Shown piece by piece: positions 55,725-63,588 of a stretch of DNA of 64,000 bases. Origin of the DNA: Erythrobacter sp. (GTDB lineage Bacteria; Pseudomonadota; Alphaproteobacteria; Sphingomonadales; Sphingomonadaceae). Under the pieces are notes generated by a model that was given only the letters and a program-made list of their open reading frames with translations, ran no database searches and had not been told where the DNA came from. Each line of letters begins with the position of its first letter. Within the stretch, counting starts at the first letter, position 1. The stretch is taken from the NCBI RefSeq assembly GCF_030066995.1, contig NZ_JASJAP010000001.1, positions 975,230 to 1,039,229 of the forward strand. Direction: 5' to 3'. The translations under genes and the position numbers were made by a program.

Positions 55725-56369
55725 TTAGAACCGGCTTTCGGGGATCGAGATCGTATCGCCCGGTTTGAGCGCGACGTTTGCGGTTGCATCGCCCTTGTTG
55801 AGCAGATCCTTGAGACGCAGGCGGTAAAGCACGTTCTCACCCGATTTTGCGTCGTAGCGCGTGAGCGTCGCGCGGTTTCCGGCTGCAAACTCGCCAAGAC
55901 CTCCGACCTCGATCATGGCGTCGAGGATCGTCATATTGGCGCGGTAGGGAAGCGCGGCCGGCTGCGCGCCGGCGCCGGTTATGCGGATTTGTTTCGACAG
56001 TTCGCCAACCGACTTGTTGACAATCACCGACACAATCGGCTGCTCAATATATTCCAGCAGCACGTCGCGAATATCGTCCTGAAGCTGAGTGGGTGTCTTG
56101 CCCACCGCAACCATGTCGCGCACGAGCGGGATGGTGATACGCCCGTCTGGGCGGACCTGAATTTCCTCCGCGCTCAGTTCCGGATTGCGCCACACATGGA
56201 TGGTGATGTTGTCGGCAGGACCGATCAGATAGTCTTCTTTGGGGGCGGAGGGCGCGGCGCTTGGCACGGCGGGCGGCAACTCGACGCGCGGACCGTCGCC
56301 GCAAGCGCTCAGCAATACAGAAGCGAAGACAAACCCCGCAAACCGGAAACAAGAATTCAAGTAACCCAT
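55725..56369 (-). CDS. XrtA system polysaccharide export lipoprotein (Wza-like)
   Basis: Outer-membrane export protein, 214 residues (TIGR03027). The lipoprotein signal ends LLSACGDGP (acylated Cys near 23). The polysaccharide-export domain has DYLIGPADNITIHVWRNPELS and VRPDGRITIPLVRDMVAVGKT; a SLBB domain follows and the end is ALKPGDTISIPESRF. First gene of the minus-strand operon running to the amidotransferase; its promoter should be in 56370-56569. Confidence 0.94.
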   Translation of the reverse strand: MGYLNSCFRFAGFVFASVLLSACGDGPRVELPPAVPSAAPSAPKEDYLIGPADNITIHVWRNPELSAEEIQVRPDGRITIPLVRDMVAVGKTPTQLQDDIRDVLLEYIEQPIVSVIVNKSVGELSKQIRITGAGAQPAALPYRANMTILDAMIEVGGLGEFAAGNRATLTRYDAKSGENVLYRLRLKDLLNKGDATANVALKPGDTISIPESRF

Positions 56370-56486
56370 TTCCCACGCATCCTTGGCCTGACCTAGCCAG
56401 CCCGGATCCCCTGCGCAGGAGCGACCTGCTGACGGCGCTGACGTTAAGCCCGATTGGTTTGGCCAAGAATGGTGAAAATACCCTTA

Positions 56487-56505
56487 GGAATCACACCTCG
56501 ATTCC
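56487..56505. terminator. Hairpin downstream of the PLP decarboxylase gene
   Basis: Inverted repeat GGAATC / GATTCC with a 7-base loop, 65 bases after the decarboxylase stop. On the minus strand it is followed by TAAGGGTATTTTC, a weak T-rich stretch. It may end the acyl-CoA ligase/decarboxylase transcript before the export operon starts. Confidence 0.35.
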
Positions 56506-56569
56506 GGCTATTCCCGATCTGGGACAGCGGGTCTTGGGAGGGTTAACGCTGCGCTCGGTTGGATCCCGG

Positions 56570-57799
56570 CTAGACCAGCATTTCCGCCGCTGGACCGTGG
56601 CCAAGAAAAGCCGATGGGCTCGCCGTTGCCCCATAGGCCCCCGCGCAGAACACCGCGACCAAATCGCCGACCTCCGCGCGCGGCAACAACGCCTGATCCG
56701 CAAGCCGATCGAGCGGAGTGCACAAGCAGCCCACGACGTTGACCTCATCATCGGCTGGCGCGTCGAAGCGCGAAGCGATTGCGACTGGGCAGTTGCGCCG
56801 TACGACAGTGCCAAAGTTGCCCGAAGCGGCGAGTTGGTGATGCAGACCGCCATCGGTGACGAGGTAGGTCACACCGTAGCTCACCTTGCGGTCAACGACT
56901 CGGCACAGGTAAACACCCGCTTCACCGACTAGGAAGCGTCCCAACTCAAGGCACAGTTCGGCCCGGGCCAGAACCGGTGGCAGATCAGCAACCATTTCGC
57001 TGAGCGCTGCGCCAACGGCCGGAAGGTCAAGAGCCTTGTCCCTGGGAAAGTATGGAATGCCAAACCCTCCGCCCATGTTGAGCTTTGGTAGCGGAACGCC
57101 GACCGCATCGGATAATTCTTTTGCAAGTTTAAGGACGTTACCTTGGGTTTCTATGATGTCGTGTGAGCTCAGCGCCTGGCTGCCGGTGAATATATGCAAA
57201 CCACGCCAAGCCGCCCCCTCAGCGATTACGCGCCGCGCAAGGTCGGGCACGCGTGCGGCGTCGACGCCAAAGGGTTTGGCCCCACCTCCCATCTTCATGC
57301 CTGAGCCTCTGAGCTCGAAATCGGGGTTCACTCGGATCGCGATGCGCGGCGTCCGGCCAAGCCTCTGAGCAATCGTCAAGGCGCGGTCGGCCTCGCCTTC
57401 GGATTCGCAATTGAGCGTGACGCCCGCGGCGATGGCCGATTCCAACTCGTCGTCGCGCTTGCCTGGTCCCGCAAAGCTGATGCGCGAGGGGTCCAGACCA
57501 ATCGAAAGCGCCAATTCAAGTTCACCGGCAGAGGCGATATCGAAGCCGTCGACAAGAGGCTCCAAATGACGAATGACGTCCGGGTGAGGATTGGCCTTGA
57601 TTGCGTAATTCACGCCGATACGCTGGGGCAGAGCGGCGCGAAGGTCGGTCATGCGCTGGTCGATGTGGGAGCGCGAATACACGAACAGCGGCGTGCGGCC
57701 CGCCTCGGTGACGAGCGCGCTGGCCCGCTTCCCGCCCACAGCAAGTTCACCTTCCAGCGTCTCGTAACCGGGCGGTATTGGACCGAGGGGTTTGCTCAC
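56570..57799 (-). CDS. XrtA system PLP-dependent decarboxylase
   Basis: Fold-type-III decarboxylase related to diaminopimelate/ornithine decarboxylases (TIGR03099), 409 residues. The PLP lysine is in YAIKANPHPDVIRHL, the glycine loop NMGGGFGIPYFP binds the PLP phosphate, and the catalytic cysteine region is CLCTPLDRLADQ. The usual substrate acidic/basic residues cannot be assigned by eye. The start is GTG 57799, overlapping the ligase stop (GTGA). The product may be an amine carried on the adjacent acyl carrier protein system. Confidence 0.92.
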   Translation of the reverse strand: MSKPLGPIPPGYETLEGELAVGGKRASALVTEAGRTPLFVYSRSHIDQRMTDLRAALPQRIGVNYAIKANPHPDVIRHLEPLVDGFDIASAGELELALSIGLDPSRISFAGPGKRDDELESAIAAGVTLNCESEGEADRALTIAQRLGRTPRIAIRVNPDFELRGSGMKMGGGAKPFGVDAARVPDLARRVIAEGAAWRGLHIFTGSQALSSHDIIETQGNVLKLAKELSDAVGVPLPKLNMGGGFGIPYFPRDKALDLPAVGAALSEMVADLPPVLARAELCLELGRFLVGEAGVYLCRVVDRKVSYGVTYLVTDGGLHHQLAASGNFGTVVRRNCPVAIASRFDAPADDEVNVVGCLCTPLDRLADQALLPRAEVGDLVAVFCAGAYGATASPSAFLGHGPAAEMLV

Positions 57800-59340
57800 G
57801 CCTCGCTCTCCAACAGATCTCGATAAAGCCGCGTGCGATCGACTTTTCCGTTCGGATTGAGTGGCAACGCGGTACGCCAATGAATCTGGCGCGGCTGCAT
57901 AAAATTGGGAAGCTCACGCCCAAGGTGCTTCGCAAGCGCTTCTTCAGCCTCGTCGCTCCCCTCGCCGCGCACCACGAGATGCACCGCGTGGCCCAGCCGC
58001 TTATCCGGCAGTCCGAACGCGACCGCCTCGGCCACGCCCGCAAACGCAGTCGCGGCCTCTTCAATCTCTTGCGGACTGATACGGTTGCCAGCGCTCTTGA
58101 TCATCGCATCGCTGCGTCCGACGAAATAGAGCAAGCCATCCGCCTCGCGTTTGACGGTGTCCCCCGACCACACAGCGGTCCCACCATAGCGCGAAGCCGT
58201 GGGGGCAGGTCGAAAGCGCCGGGCGGTGCGCTCTTTGTCCTGCCAGTAGCCCTTCGATACAAGCGGACCGCAGTGCACCAACTCCCCCTCCTCGCCAGGC
58301 TGTGCGACAGAACCGTGTTCGTCCACGACAAGTATCTCCGCAAATGGAATAGCAGTCCCCATGGAGGTGGGATGCGCGTCAACCAGAGCGGGATCAAGAT
58401 AGGTTGACCGAAAGGCCTCGGTCAGGCCGTACATTGCATAAAGGTCTGCCATTGGAAAATGGCCGCGTAGATCGCGCACCAGGTCGACGGTCAGCGCACC
58501 ACCGCTGTTTGTGAGCCGCCGCAGGTGCGCGCTCGCTTCGGAAGGCCATTCGATCTCGGTCAACTGCACCCAAAGCGGCGGAACAGCCGCCAGCGTCGTC
58601 ACGCCGTGCCGCGCGCAGGCTTTGGCGACGTCCTTTGGAAAGAGATAATCCAACGGCGCCACACAACCGCCAGCGTACCAAGTCGAGAGCAGCTGGTTCT
58701 GGCCATAATCGAAGGACAGAGGCAGAACCGCCAACGTCACGTCATCGCTACCTAACTTGAGATAATGCGCGACGCTTACCGCTCCCAGCCACAAGTTGGT
58801 GTGGCTGAGCATCACACCCTTGGGTCGCCCGGTTGATCCGCTTGTGTAAAGAAGGGCCGTCAGGTCATCCGGGTCTGCACCGGATGGCGGAAGATCCGAT
58901 CCAAACGCGTAAGCGCTTTGCAACGCATCGTCCTCTTCGAATACCTCGCAAGTTGCAGGCACACCCCCCTGTTCCAGAGACGAAATCCGCGCTTTGTTGC
59001 CGATCAACGCACTCGCTCCGCTATCGGCGAGAATGTACGCCGCCTGCCCGCGCTTCAACAGCGGATTGATAGGCACGTGAACCAACCCCGCCCGCGCCGC
59101 GGCCAATGGCATCAGGCACGTGAGTTCACCCTTGGCCGCCCAGGTGGCAACCCGCGCGCCCGGTGTATTCACTCGGTCTGCCAACCATCCCGCGAGCGCC
59201 GAAACACGCTGTCTTAACGCCTTATGGCTAAGCGTCTCAGCCTTGAGCGCCAGCGCTGGCCGTTCCTCCCATCCGGAAAGGCATCCCCTTTCAACAAGAT
59301 GATCGAGCGGAAACGGGGTTGGATCAAGAGGCAGTGACAT
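57796..59340 (-). CDS. XrtA system acyl-CoA ligase (AMP-forming)
   Basis: ANL-superfamily enzyme of 514 residues (TIGR03098) that adenylates an acid. The phosphate loop is LLYTSGSTGRPKGVMLSH; later motifs are YAMYGLTEAFRSTYL, the Asp of WSGDTVKREADGL, and GRSDAMIKSAGNRISPQEIE; the terminal lysine is in LNPNGKVDRTRL. It could load the adjacent acyl carrier protein or amino-acid product. Its start is only 21 bases from the divergent GNAT gene. Confidence 0.92.
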   Translation of the reverse strand: MSLPLDPTPFPLDHLVERGCLSGWEERPALALKAETLSHKALRQRVSALAGWLADRVNTPGARVATWAAKGELTCLMPLAAARAGLVHVPINPLLKRGQAAYILADSGASALIGNKARISSLEQGGVPATCEVFEEDDALQSAYAFGSDLPPSGADPDDLTALLYTSGSTGRPKGVMLSHTNLWLGAVSVAHYLKLGSDDVTLAVLPLSFDYGQNQLLSTWYAGGCVAPLDYLFPKDVAKACARHGVTTLAAVPPLWVQLTEIEWPSEASAHLRRLTNSGGALTVDLVRDLRGHFPMADLYAMYGLTEAFRSTYLDPALVDAHPTSMGTAIPFAEILVVDEHGSVAQPGEEGELVHCGPLVSKGYWQDKERTARRFRPAPTASRYGGTAVWSGDTVKREADGLLYFVGRSDAMIKSAGNRISPQEIEEAATAFAGVAEAVAFGLPDKRLGHAVHLVVRGEGSDEAEEALAKHLGRELPNFMQPRQIHWRTALPLNPNGKVDRTRLYRDLLESEA

Positions 59341-59361
59341 TCAGCTTTCGCCAAAGGGCTC

Positions 59362-60396
59362 GTGTGGGTGATTGAAGCGCGGTATCACGACAGCGTTCAC
59401 GTCTTGCAAGAGATGTTTGATAACCGCACCGCTTTCGACGACGCGCCAACGCCTTTTGACCGCGCGCAATGGTTTGCACTTCTCGCGCAAACCGGCCTTG
59501 CACCGCTCATCGTTTCGGCTGAAAATGCGGACGGGCGCGCGGCGCTCGCGCTGACGGAAAAGAACCGGCGGATTGAGCCGCTTCGAAACTGGTACAGCTT
59601 TACCTGGCGGCAAATCGGCGCGCGAGGACCGCAAGGCGACGTTTTGCTAGCGGCGATTGCGCAAAAGTTGCGCGGGCGCGCCCATCGGGTCACGCTGGCG
59701 CCGGTCCCTGAGGAAGACGGCTCGGCCTCAGCCCTTGCCAAGGCTTTCGGAAACGCGAGTTGGCGCGTTGAAGTCTCCCGATGCGACACCAATCATGCGC
59801 TGCGCGTTGCCGGCCGATCCTTTGCGCAATACTGGGCGGCGCGGCCTGGCCGTTTACGCGGAACATTAAAGCGCAAGGCGAGCAAAGTGAACGTAGTGAT
59901 CTGCGATGCCTTCGAGCCCAATGCCTGGCAAAGCTTTGAAGATGTTTACGCCGCAAGCTGGAAACCATCCGAAGGAAAGGCGGCCATGCTGCGTGCTTTC
60001 GCCGAGCAAGAGGCGCGCGCGCGCCGGCTGCGCCTTGGCCTTGCAAGCCATAAAGGCGAGCCAATCGCCGCGCAGTTCTGGACCGTTGAAGGCGGCGTTG
60101 CCTACATTCACAAACTCGCGCATCGAGAATGCCATCGGTACCTTTCGCCCGGAACGACCTTGATGGCCGCTCTGTTTGAGCGCGTCATCGACGGCGACGG
60201 TGTCGAGCTCATCGATTTCGGGACTGGTGATGAGCCGTTCAAGCGGGATTGGATGGAAACGACGCGACCGCGATACCAAATCGATTGCCTCGACATGCGC
60301 AGCGCGCGGGCATGGGTCGATCTGGCCCGTCTCGCTTTGCGCCGCTCCTGGGAAGCCGAAGTGCCAGCTCTTGCGCGCGTGCCCTTGGATAGCTAA
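59362..60396 (+). CDS. XrtA-locus GNAT-family acyltransferase
   Basis: A 344-residue protein of the FemAB/BioF2-like GNAT group (Acetyltransf_6): NYSFTW-like core, FEDVYAASWKPSEGK, ASHKGEPIAAQFWTVEGGVAYIHKLAHRE, and IDFGTGDEPFKRDWM near the end. Likely transfers an acyl or aminoacyl group. The start may be GTG 59362 or GTG 59368; no ATG occurs before residue 17. It opens a plus-strand set with the acyl carrier protein and two hydrolases. Confidence 0.85.
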   Translation: MWVIEARYHDSVHVLQEMFDNRTAFDDAPTPFDRAQWFALLAQTGLAPLIVSAENADGRAALALTEKNRRIEPLRNWYSFTWRQIGARGPQGDVLLAAIAQKLRGRAHRVTLAPVPEEDGSASALAKAFGNASWRVEVSRCDTNHALRVAGRSFAQYWAARPGRLRGTLKRKASKVNVVICDAFEPNAWQSFEDVYAASWKPSEGKAAMLRAFAEQEARARRLRLGLASHKGEPIAAQFWTVEGGVAYIHKLAHRECHRYLSPGTTLMAALFERVIDGDGVELIDFGTGDEPFKRDWMETTRPRYQIDCLDMRSARAWVDLARLALRRSWEAEVPALARVPLDS

Positions 60397-60511
60397 ATGC
60401 GCGCGCCATCGGCAAGGCGCTCGGTGAACCGCGCAATAAACTTCGCTTTGCCGTAAGGTTTAAAGCCCGATAGAAGGGCCCTGCGGGTCAGGAAAAAGGG
60501 AACGCCAGCCC

Positions 60512-60871
60512 ATGAGCAGCCAGCCAATCGTGCACGAAGAGTTTGATGCGCAAGACGCTGACGCCCCGTCACTCCACGATGGACGGGCCGCTGCGGAAGC
60601 AGCCCCCGTCGATGGGGAACTCAAAAGCATACTTGCCGATGTGCTTGGACTTTCGGAGAGGAATGCAGCCGCCCTGACGCCCGAGAGCGGCCTTTTCGGC
60701 CACCTACCCGAACTCGACTCGATGGCTGTCGCCGGCCTTTTGACGGAAATCGAAGACCGGCTCGATATCGTGATTGAAGACGACGATGTCGACGGAGAAA
60801 TGCTGGAAACCTACGGCGCTTTGCTCGGGTTCGTTCAATCCAAGATTGCCGACCAAGCGCCGCACAGCTGA
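60512..60871 (+). CDS. XrtA system acyl carrier protein
   Basis: A 119-residue phosphopantetheine carrier. About 33 disordered N-terminal residues precede a typical four-helix ACP with the attachment serine in LPELDSMAVAGLL (DSM in place of the common DSL). The acidic second half (IVIEDDDVDGEM) is ACP-like. The ATG at 60512 has AAAAAGGGAAC upstream. It should carry the acyl or amino-acyl unit activated by the divergent acyl-CoA ligase. Confidence 0.9.
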   Translation: MSSQPIVHEEFDAQDADAPSLHDGRAAAEAAPVDGELKSILADVLGLSERNAAALTPESGLFGHLPELDSMAVAGLLTEIEDRLDIVIEDDDVDGEMLETYGALLGFVQSKIADQAPHS

Positions 60872-60901
60872 AGTCGCTTGGTCGCAAGCGGCGGCGTCCC
60901 G

Positions 60902-61603
60902 ATGGAACTTCGTAGCTGGACCCCTTACCATTCGTCGTTGAGCGAAGGGCCAGAAGAATTGGCGCTTGCGATTGACCGGGATCGAGGGAAGCGGCTGCTT
61001 GTCGTCCCCGCTCTGTTTGATGAGGCCAACAAGATGCGACGGTTCACGCTTGGCGTGATGCGAGCGCTTGATGAAGCGGGGATCGACACGCTCTTGCCCG
61101 ATTGGCCGGGGTGCAATGAGAGCCTTTCGCACTTGGCGGATCAGACGCTTGAGTGCTGGCGCAGCTGCGCTGACCAGGCGGCGCGGGGTTTTTGCGCCAC
61201 CCACGTCCTCACCATGCGCGCCGGGGCATTGCTCAGCCCGGCCACCCTCCCGGGATGGCGGTACGCGGCCACAAGCGGGCGAAAGCAGCTCGCCGGTCTC
61301 CTTCGGGCGCAAGTTATTGCCGAGAGGGAGGCGGGGCGGAACAGGACCCGCGAGGAGTTGCTCTCTCAAGGGCGGCAAAGCGGGCTCATGCTCGGCGGGT
61401 GGGATATTGGAGCAGAAATGCTGAAAGAGCTTGAGACAGCCGAGATTCCCCAGATTGAAGGGCAATCTGAGGTCGAGCAAAGGCGTCTTGGCGGCGCAGG
61501 TCTTTGGTTGCGCGCTCAGCCAGATGATGACCCCGCGCAGGCGCTCGCCCTTGCGTCCATTGTCGCTGCCGAGATTGCCGGGCAAGCAGAGCCCGCACCA
61601 TGA
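60902..61603 (+). CDS. XrtA system hydrolase 2 (alpha/beta fold)
   Basis: A 233-residue alpha/beta-hydrolase-like protein (TIGR03101 type). The oxyanion-like segment VVPALFDEANKMRRF and LLPDWPGCNES are present. The usual nucleophile elbow GxSxG is replaced by LTMRAGALL, so it has no serine nucleophile and may be a carrier-binding or inactive partner. ATG 60902 is preferred to TTG 60878. Its stop overlaps the next gene (ATGA). Confidence 0.85.
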   Translation: MELRSWTPYHSSLSEGPEELALAIDRDRGKRLLVVPALFDEANKMRRFTLGVMRALDEAGIDTLLPDWPGCNESLSHLADQTLECWRSCADQAARGFCATHVLTMRAGALLSPATLPGWRYAATSGRKQLAGLLRAQVIAEREAGRNRTREELLSQGRQSGLMLGGWDIGAEMLKELETAEIPQIEGQSEVEQRRLGGAGLWLRAQPDDDPAQALALASIVAAEIAGQAEPAP

Positions 61604-62430
61604 GCCGACTGCACCTAACCTTTGCCTGTGGTAGTCTGACCCTGGCAGGCACGCTCGACACAGCGCCGGGCAAGACAGGCCTTCTGATCGTAAGCGGCGG
61701 CAACGAGGTCCGCTCTGGCGCTTTTAGCGGTCAGGCTCAACTGGCCGCCACGATTGCCCGCGCAGGATTTCCCGTCTTTCGATTTGACCGGCGCGGAATA
61801 GGCGACAGCGAAGGGGAAAACCGCGGCTTTCGTTCATCGGCGAAGGATATCGCCGCTGCGCTGCGCGCCTTTCGCGCCATCGCCCCCGATGTTGAACGGA
61901 TTGTCGCTTTCGGCAACTGCAACGCGGCGAGCGCCCTGATGCTGACGGAAGGTGCGGGGTTTGACGCTCTTGTCCTTGCCAACCCCTGGACAATTGAAAG
62001 CGCCGAAGTCGAAACCGACGCGGCCGACGCGCTGCCTGCTAGCGCCATTCGCCAGCGCTACGCCGAAAAGCTGAAGAACCCGAGCGAGATACGTCGTTTA
62101 CTGACCGGCGGCGTAAGTCTTCGCAATCTGTCGCGCGGCCTGCTTCAATCCGTTCGATCCGACCCGATCGCGACTGGTCTTGCGCAAGAGATCAAAGCGG
62201 GACTTGAGGCGTATTCAGGGCCTGTCTCAATCCTTTTGTCGGGCGATGACCGAGCGGCGCAGGCTTTCGAGTCGAGTTGGGATAGCGCGGACCCGCGAAT
62301 CGAACGCTGCGCGGGCGCAGGACACGCCTTTGTCGAACCGCCCCACCGCGAATGGCTCTACGCGCGCATCCTTACCGCGCTCAGAGCGTCATTGCCGCGT
62401 GAACAAGCTGATGAGCTCGACATGCGTTGA
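61600..62430 (+). CDS. XrtA system hydrolase 1 (alpha/beta fold)
   Basis: A 276-residue alpha/beta hydrolase (TIGR03100 type). The strand-loop FRFDRRGIGDSEG and the elbow FGNCNAASAL are clear: the nucleophile position holds Cys instead of Ser. The Asp lies near LLSGDDRAAQ and the His in GAGHAFVEPPH. Possibly a thioesterase or transferase acting on the carrier-bound intermediate. Its last 42 bases overlap the 3' end of the convergent RNA methyltransferase gene. Confidence 0.87.
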   Translation: MSRLHLTFACGSLTLAGTLDTAPGKTGLLIVSGGNEVRSGAFSGQAQLAATIARAGFPVFRFDRRGIGDSEGENRGFRSSAKDIAAALRAFRAIAPDVERIVAFGNCNAASALMLTEGAGFDALVLANPWTIESAEVETDAADALPASAIRQRYAEKLKNPSEIRRLLTGGVSLRNLSRGLLQSVRSDPIATGLAQEIKAGLEAYSGPVSILLSGDDRAAQAFESSWDSADPRIERCAGAGHAFVEPPHREWLYARILTALRASLPREQADELDMR

Positions 62431-63588
62431 CCAGCGAAATTGCCCAACGGGACGGAGCGCCTCGAGCGCAAAACCCGCCTGTGTCAGCGTCGCGGCATCG
62501 CGCGACCAACTGGATGGATTGCAGCTGACATAAACGACCCTTGCAAGGTCGCTAGCAGCAATCTCGGCGACCTGAGTTCTGGCGCCAGCGCGCGGAGGAT
62601 CGAGCACGGCCGCGTCAAAGCGGTTCAGTTCGGTAGGCTGTAGGGGATTGCGGAAAAGATCGCGGTGCATGGCGTGAACCATGCTCTTGGAACGCCCGCT
62701 GGTCGCTTTCAGAGCAAGGTAGGCGGCCCGGTCAGCTTCCACGCCAAGAACTTTACGCTGCTCAGCAAGCGCAAGAGCGAACGTGCCGAGCCCTGCAAAC
62801 AGATCAACCACCGGCCCAGCTCCATCTAGGAAGCTGAAGGCGTCGGCCACCATTCGCGCTTCCGCATCGGCTGTCGCCTGCAGAAAAGCGCCGACCGGCA
62901 TCGGCACGCGGTTACCCGAAAGCGTAATAGTGACCGGCTCCGGCTCCCAAACGGTTTCGGGTCCGTATCCATGGTCAACGCTCAACCGCGCCAAATTCTG
63001 GGTCCGAGCGTAATCCAGCGCCAACTCGGTCTCCTCCAGCCCCTCGGACGCCAGATTACTGATCGTAAGGTCAACCCCTTGATCGCAGAGTGCAAGGCCC
63101 ACATCGACCGTGCCTTTGCTCGCGTTCTGCGCAATGAATTCTCGCAGAGAGGGAATCTGCGCCGCGAGCTCGGGCGAGAGAACATCGCATTGCGTGAGGT
63201 CGACAATCCGGTGCGAGCCGCTTTCGCGAAATCCGATCAGCGCGCCCTTCTGCGTGCGAATCGCGTGCAGGGTGCCGCGGCGGCGGGTGTGTGGCGGCGA
63301 AAGGTGCGTGGCGAGGAGCAACTGAGGCTCCAGCCTCTGGCCGTGTGCTGCGTTGAGCACCCTGCTGGTCACAAAATCGGAAAGCGTGGCCTCGTCGGCG
63401 TATTGCAACTGGCAGCCGCCGCACCGACCGAAATGCGGGCATGGCGGCTCGGCGCGGTGGGGGCCGGGCTCAACCCGGCCGTCCGCATCGACCGTATCGC
63501 CGGGAACTGCGCCTTGCACGTGGCGGCCGCTTTGGGTGACGCCGTCTCCCTTCGCGGCGATCCGCGCTATCGTTTCGACCTCGCTCAC
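62389..63588 (-). CDS. 23S rRNA/tRNA (uracil-5)-methyltransferase, TrmA/RlmD family
   Basis: SAM-dependent 5-methyluridine methyltransferase, 399 residues. An iron-sulfur cluster motif is visible as CPHFGRCGGCQLQ with a later cysteine in LTQCDVL. The SAM site is VDLFAGLGTFALALAE, then LDPPRAG and the catalytic nucleophile in VVYVSCNPSSWSRDA. A shortened TRAM region is at the N-terminus. GTG 63588 overlaps the preceding stop (GTGA). The exact target uridine cannot be told from sequence alone. Confidence 0.92.
   Translation of the reverse strand: MSEVETIARIAAKGDGVTQSGRHVQGAVPGDTVDADGRVEPGPHRAEPPCPHFGRCGGCQLQYADEATLSDFVTSRVLNAAHGQRLEPQLLLATHLSPPHTRRRGTLHAIRTQKGALIGFRESGSHRIVDLTQCDVLSPELAAQIPSLREFIAQNASKGTVDVGLALCDQGVDLTISNLASEGLEETELALDYARTQNLARLSVDHGYGPETVWEPEPVTITLSGNRVPMPVGAFLQATADAEARMVADAFSFLDGAGPVVDLFAGLGTFALALAEQRKVLGVEADRAAYLALKATSGRSKSMVHAMHRDLFRNPLQPTELNRFDAAVLDPPRAGARTQVAEIAASDLARVVYVSCNPSSWSRDAATLTQAGFALEALRPVGQFRWSTHVELISLFTRQ

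Noticed and set aside
59341..59634. Minus-strand frame ending directly before the acyl-CoA ligase ATG
   Set aside because: It overlaps the GNAT gene on the other strand, has no family features and its adjacency to the ligase start looks accidental.
61460..61600. Truncated or frameshifted hydrolase 2 because of the missing GxSxG motif
   Set aside because: The frame is intact, of normal length and overlaps the next gene correctly; the absent serine looks like a family property and not damage.
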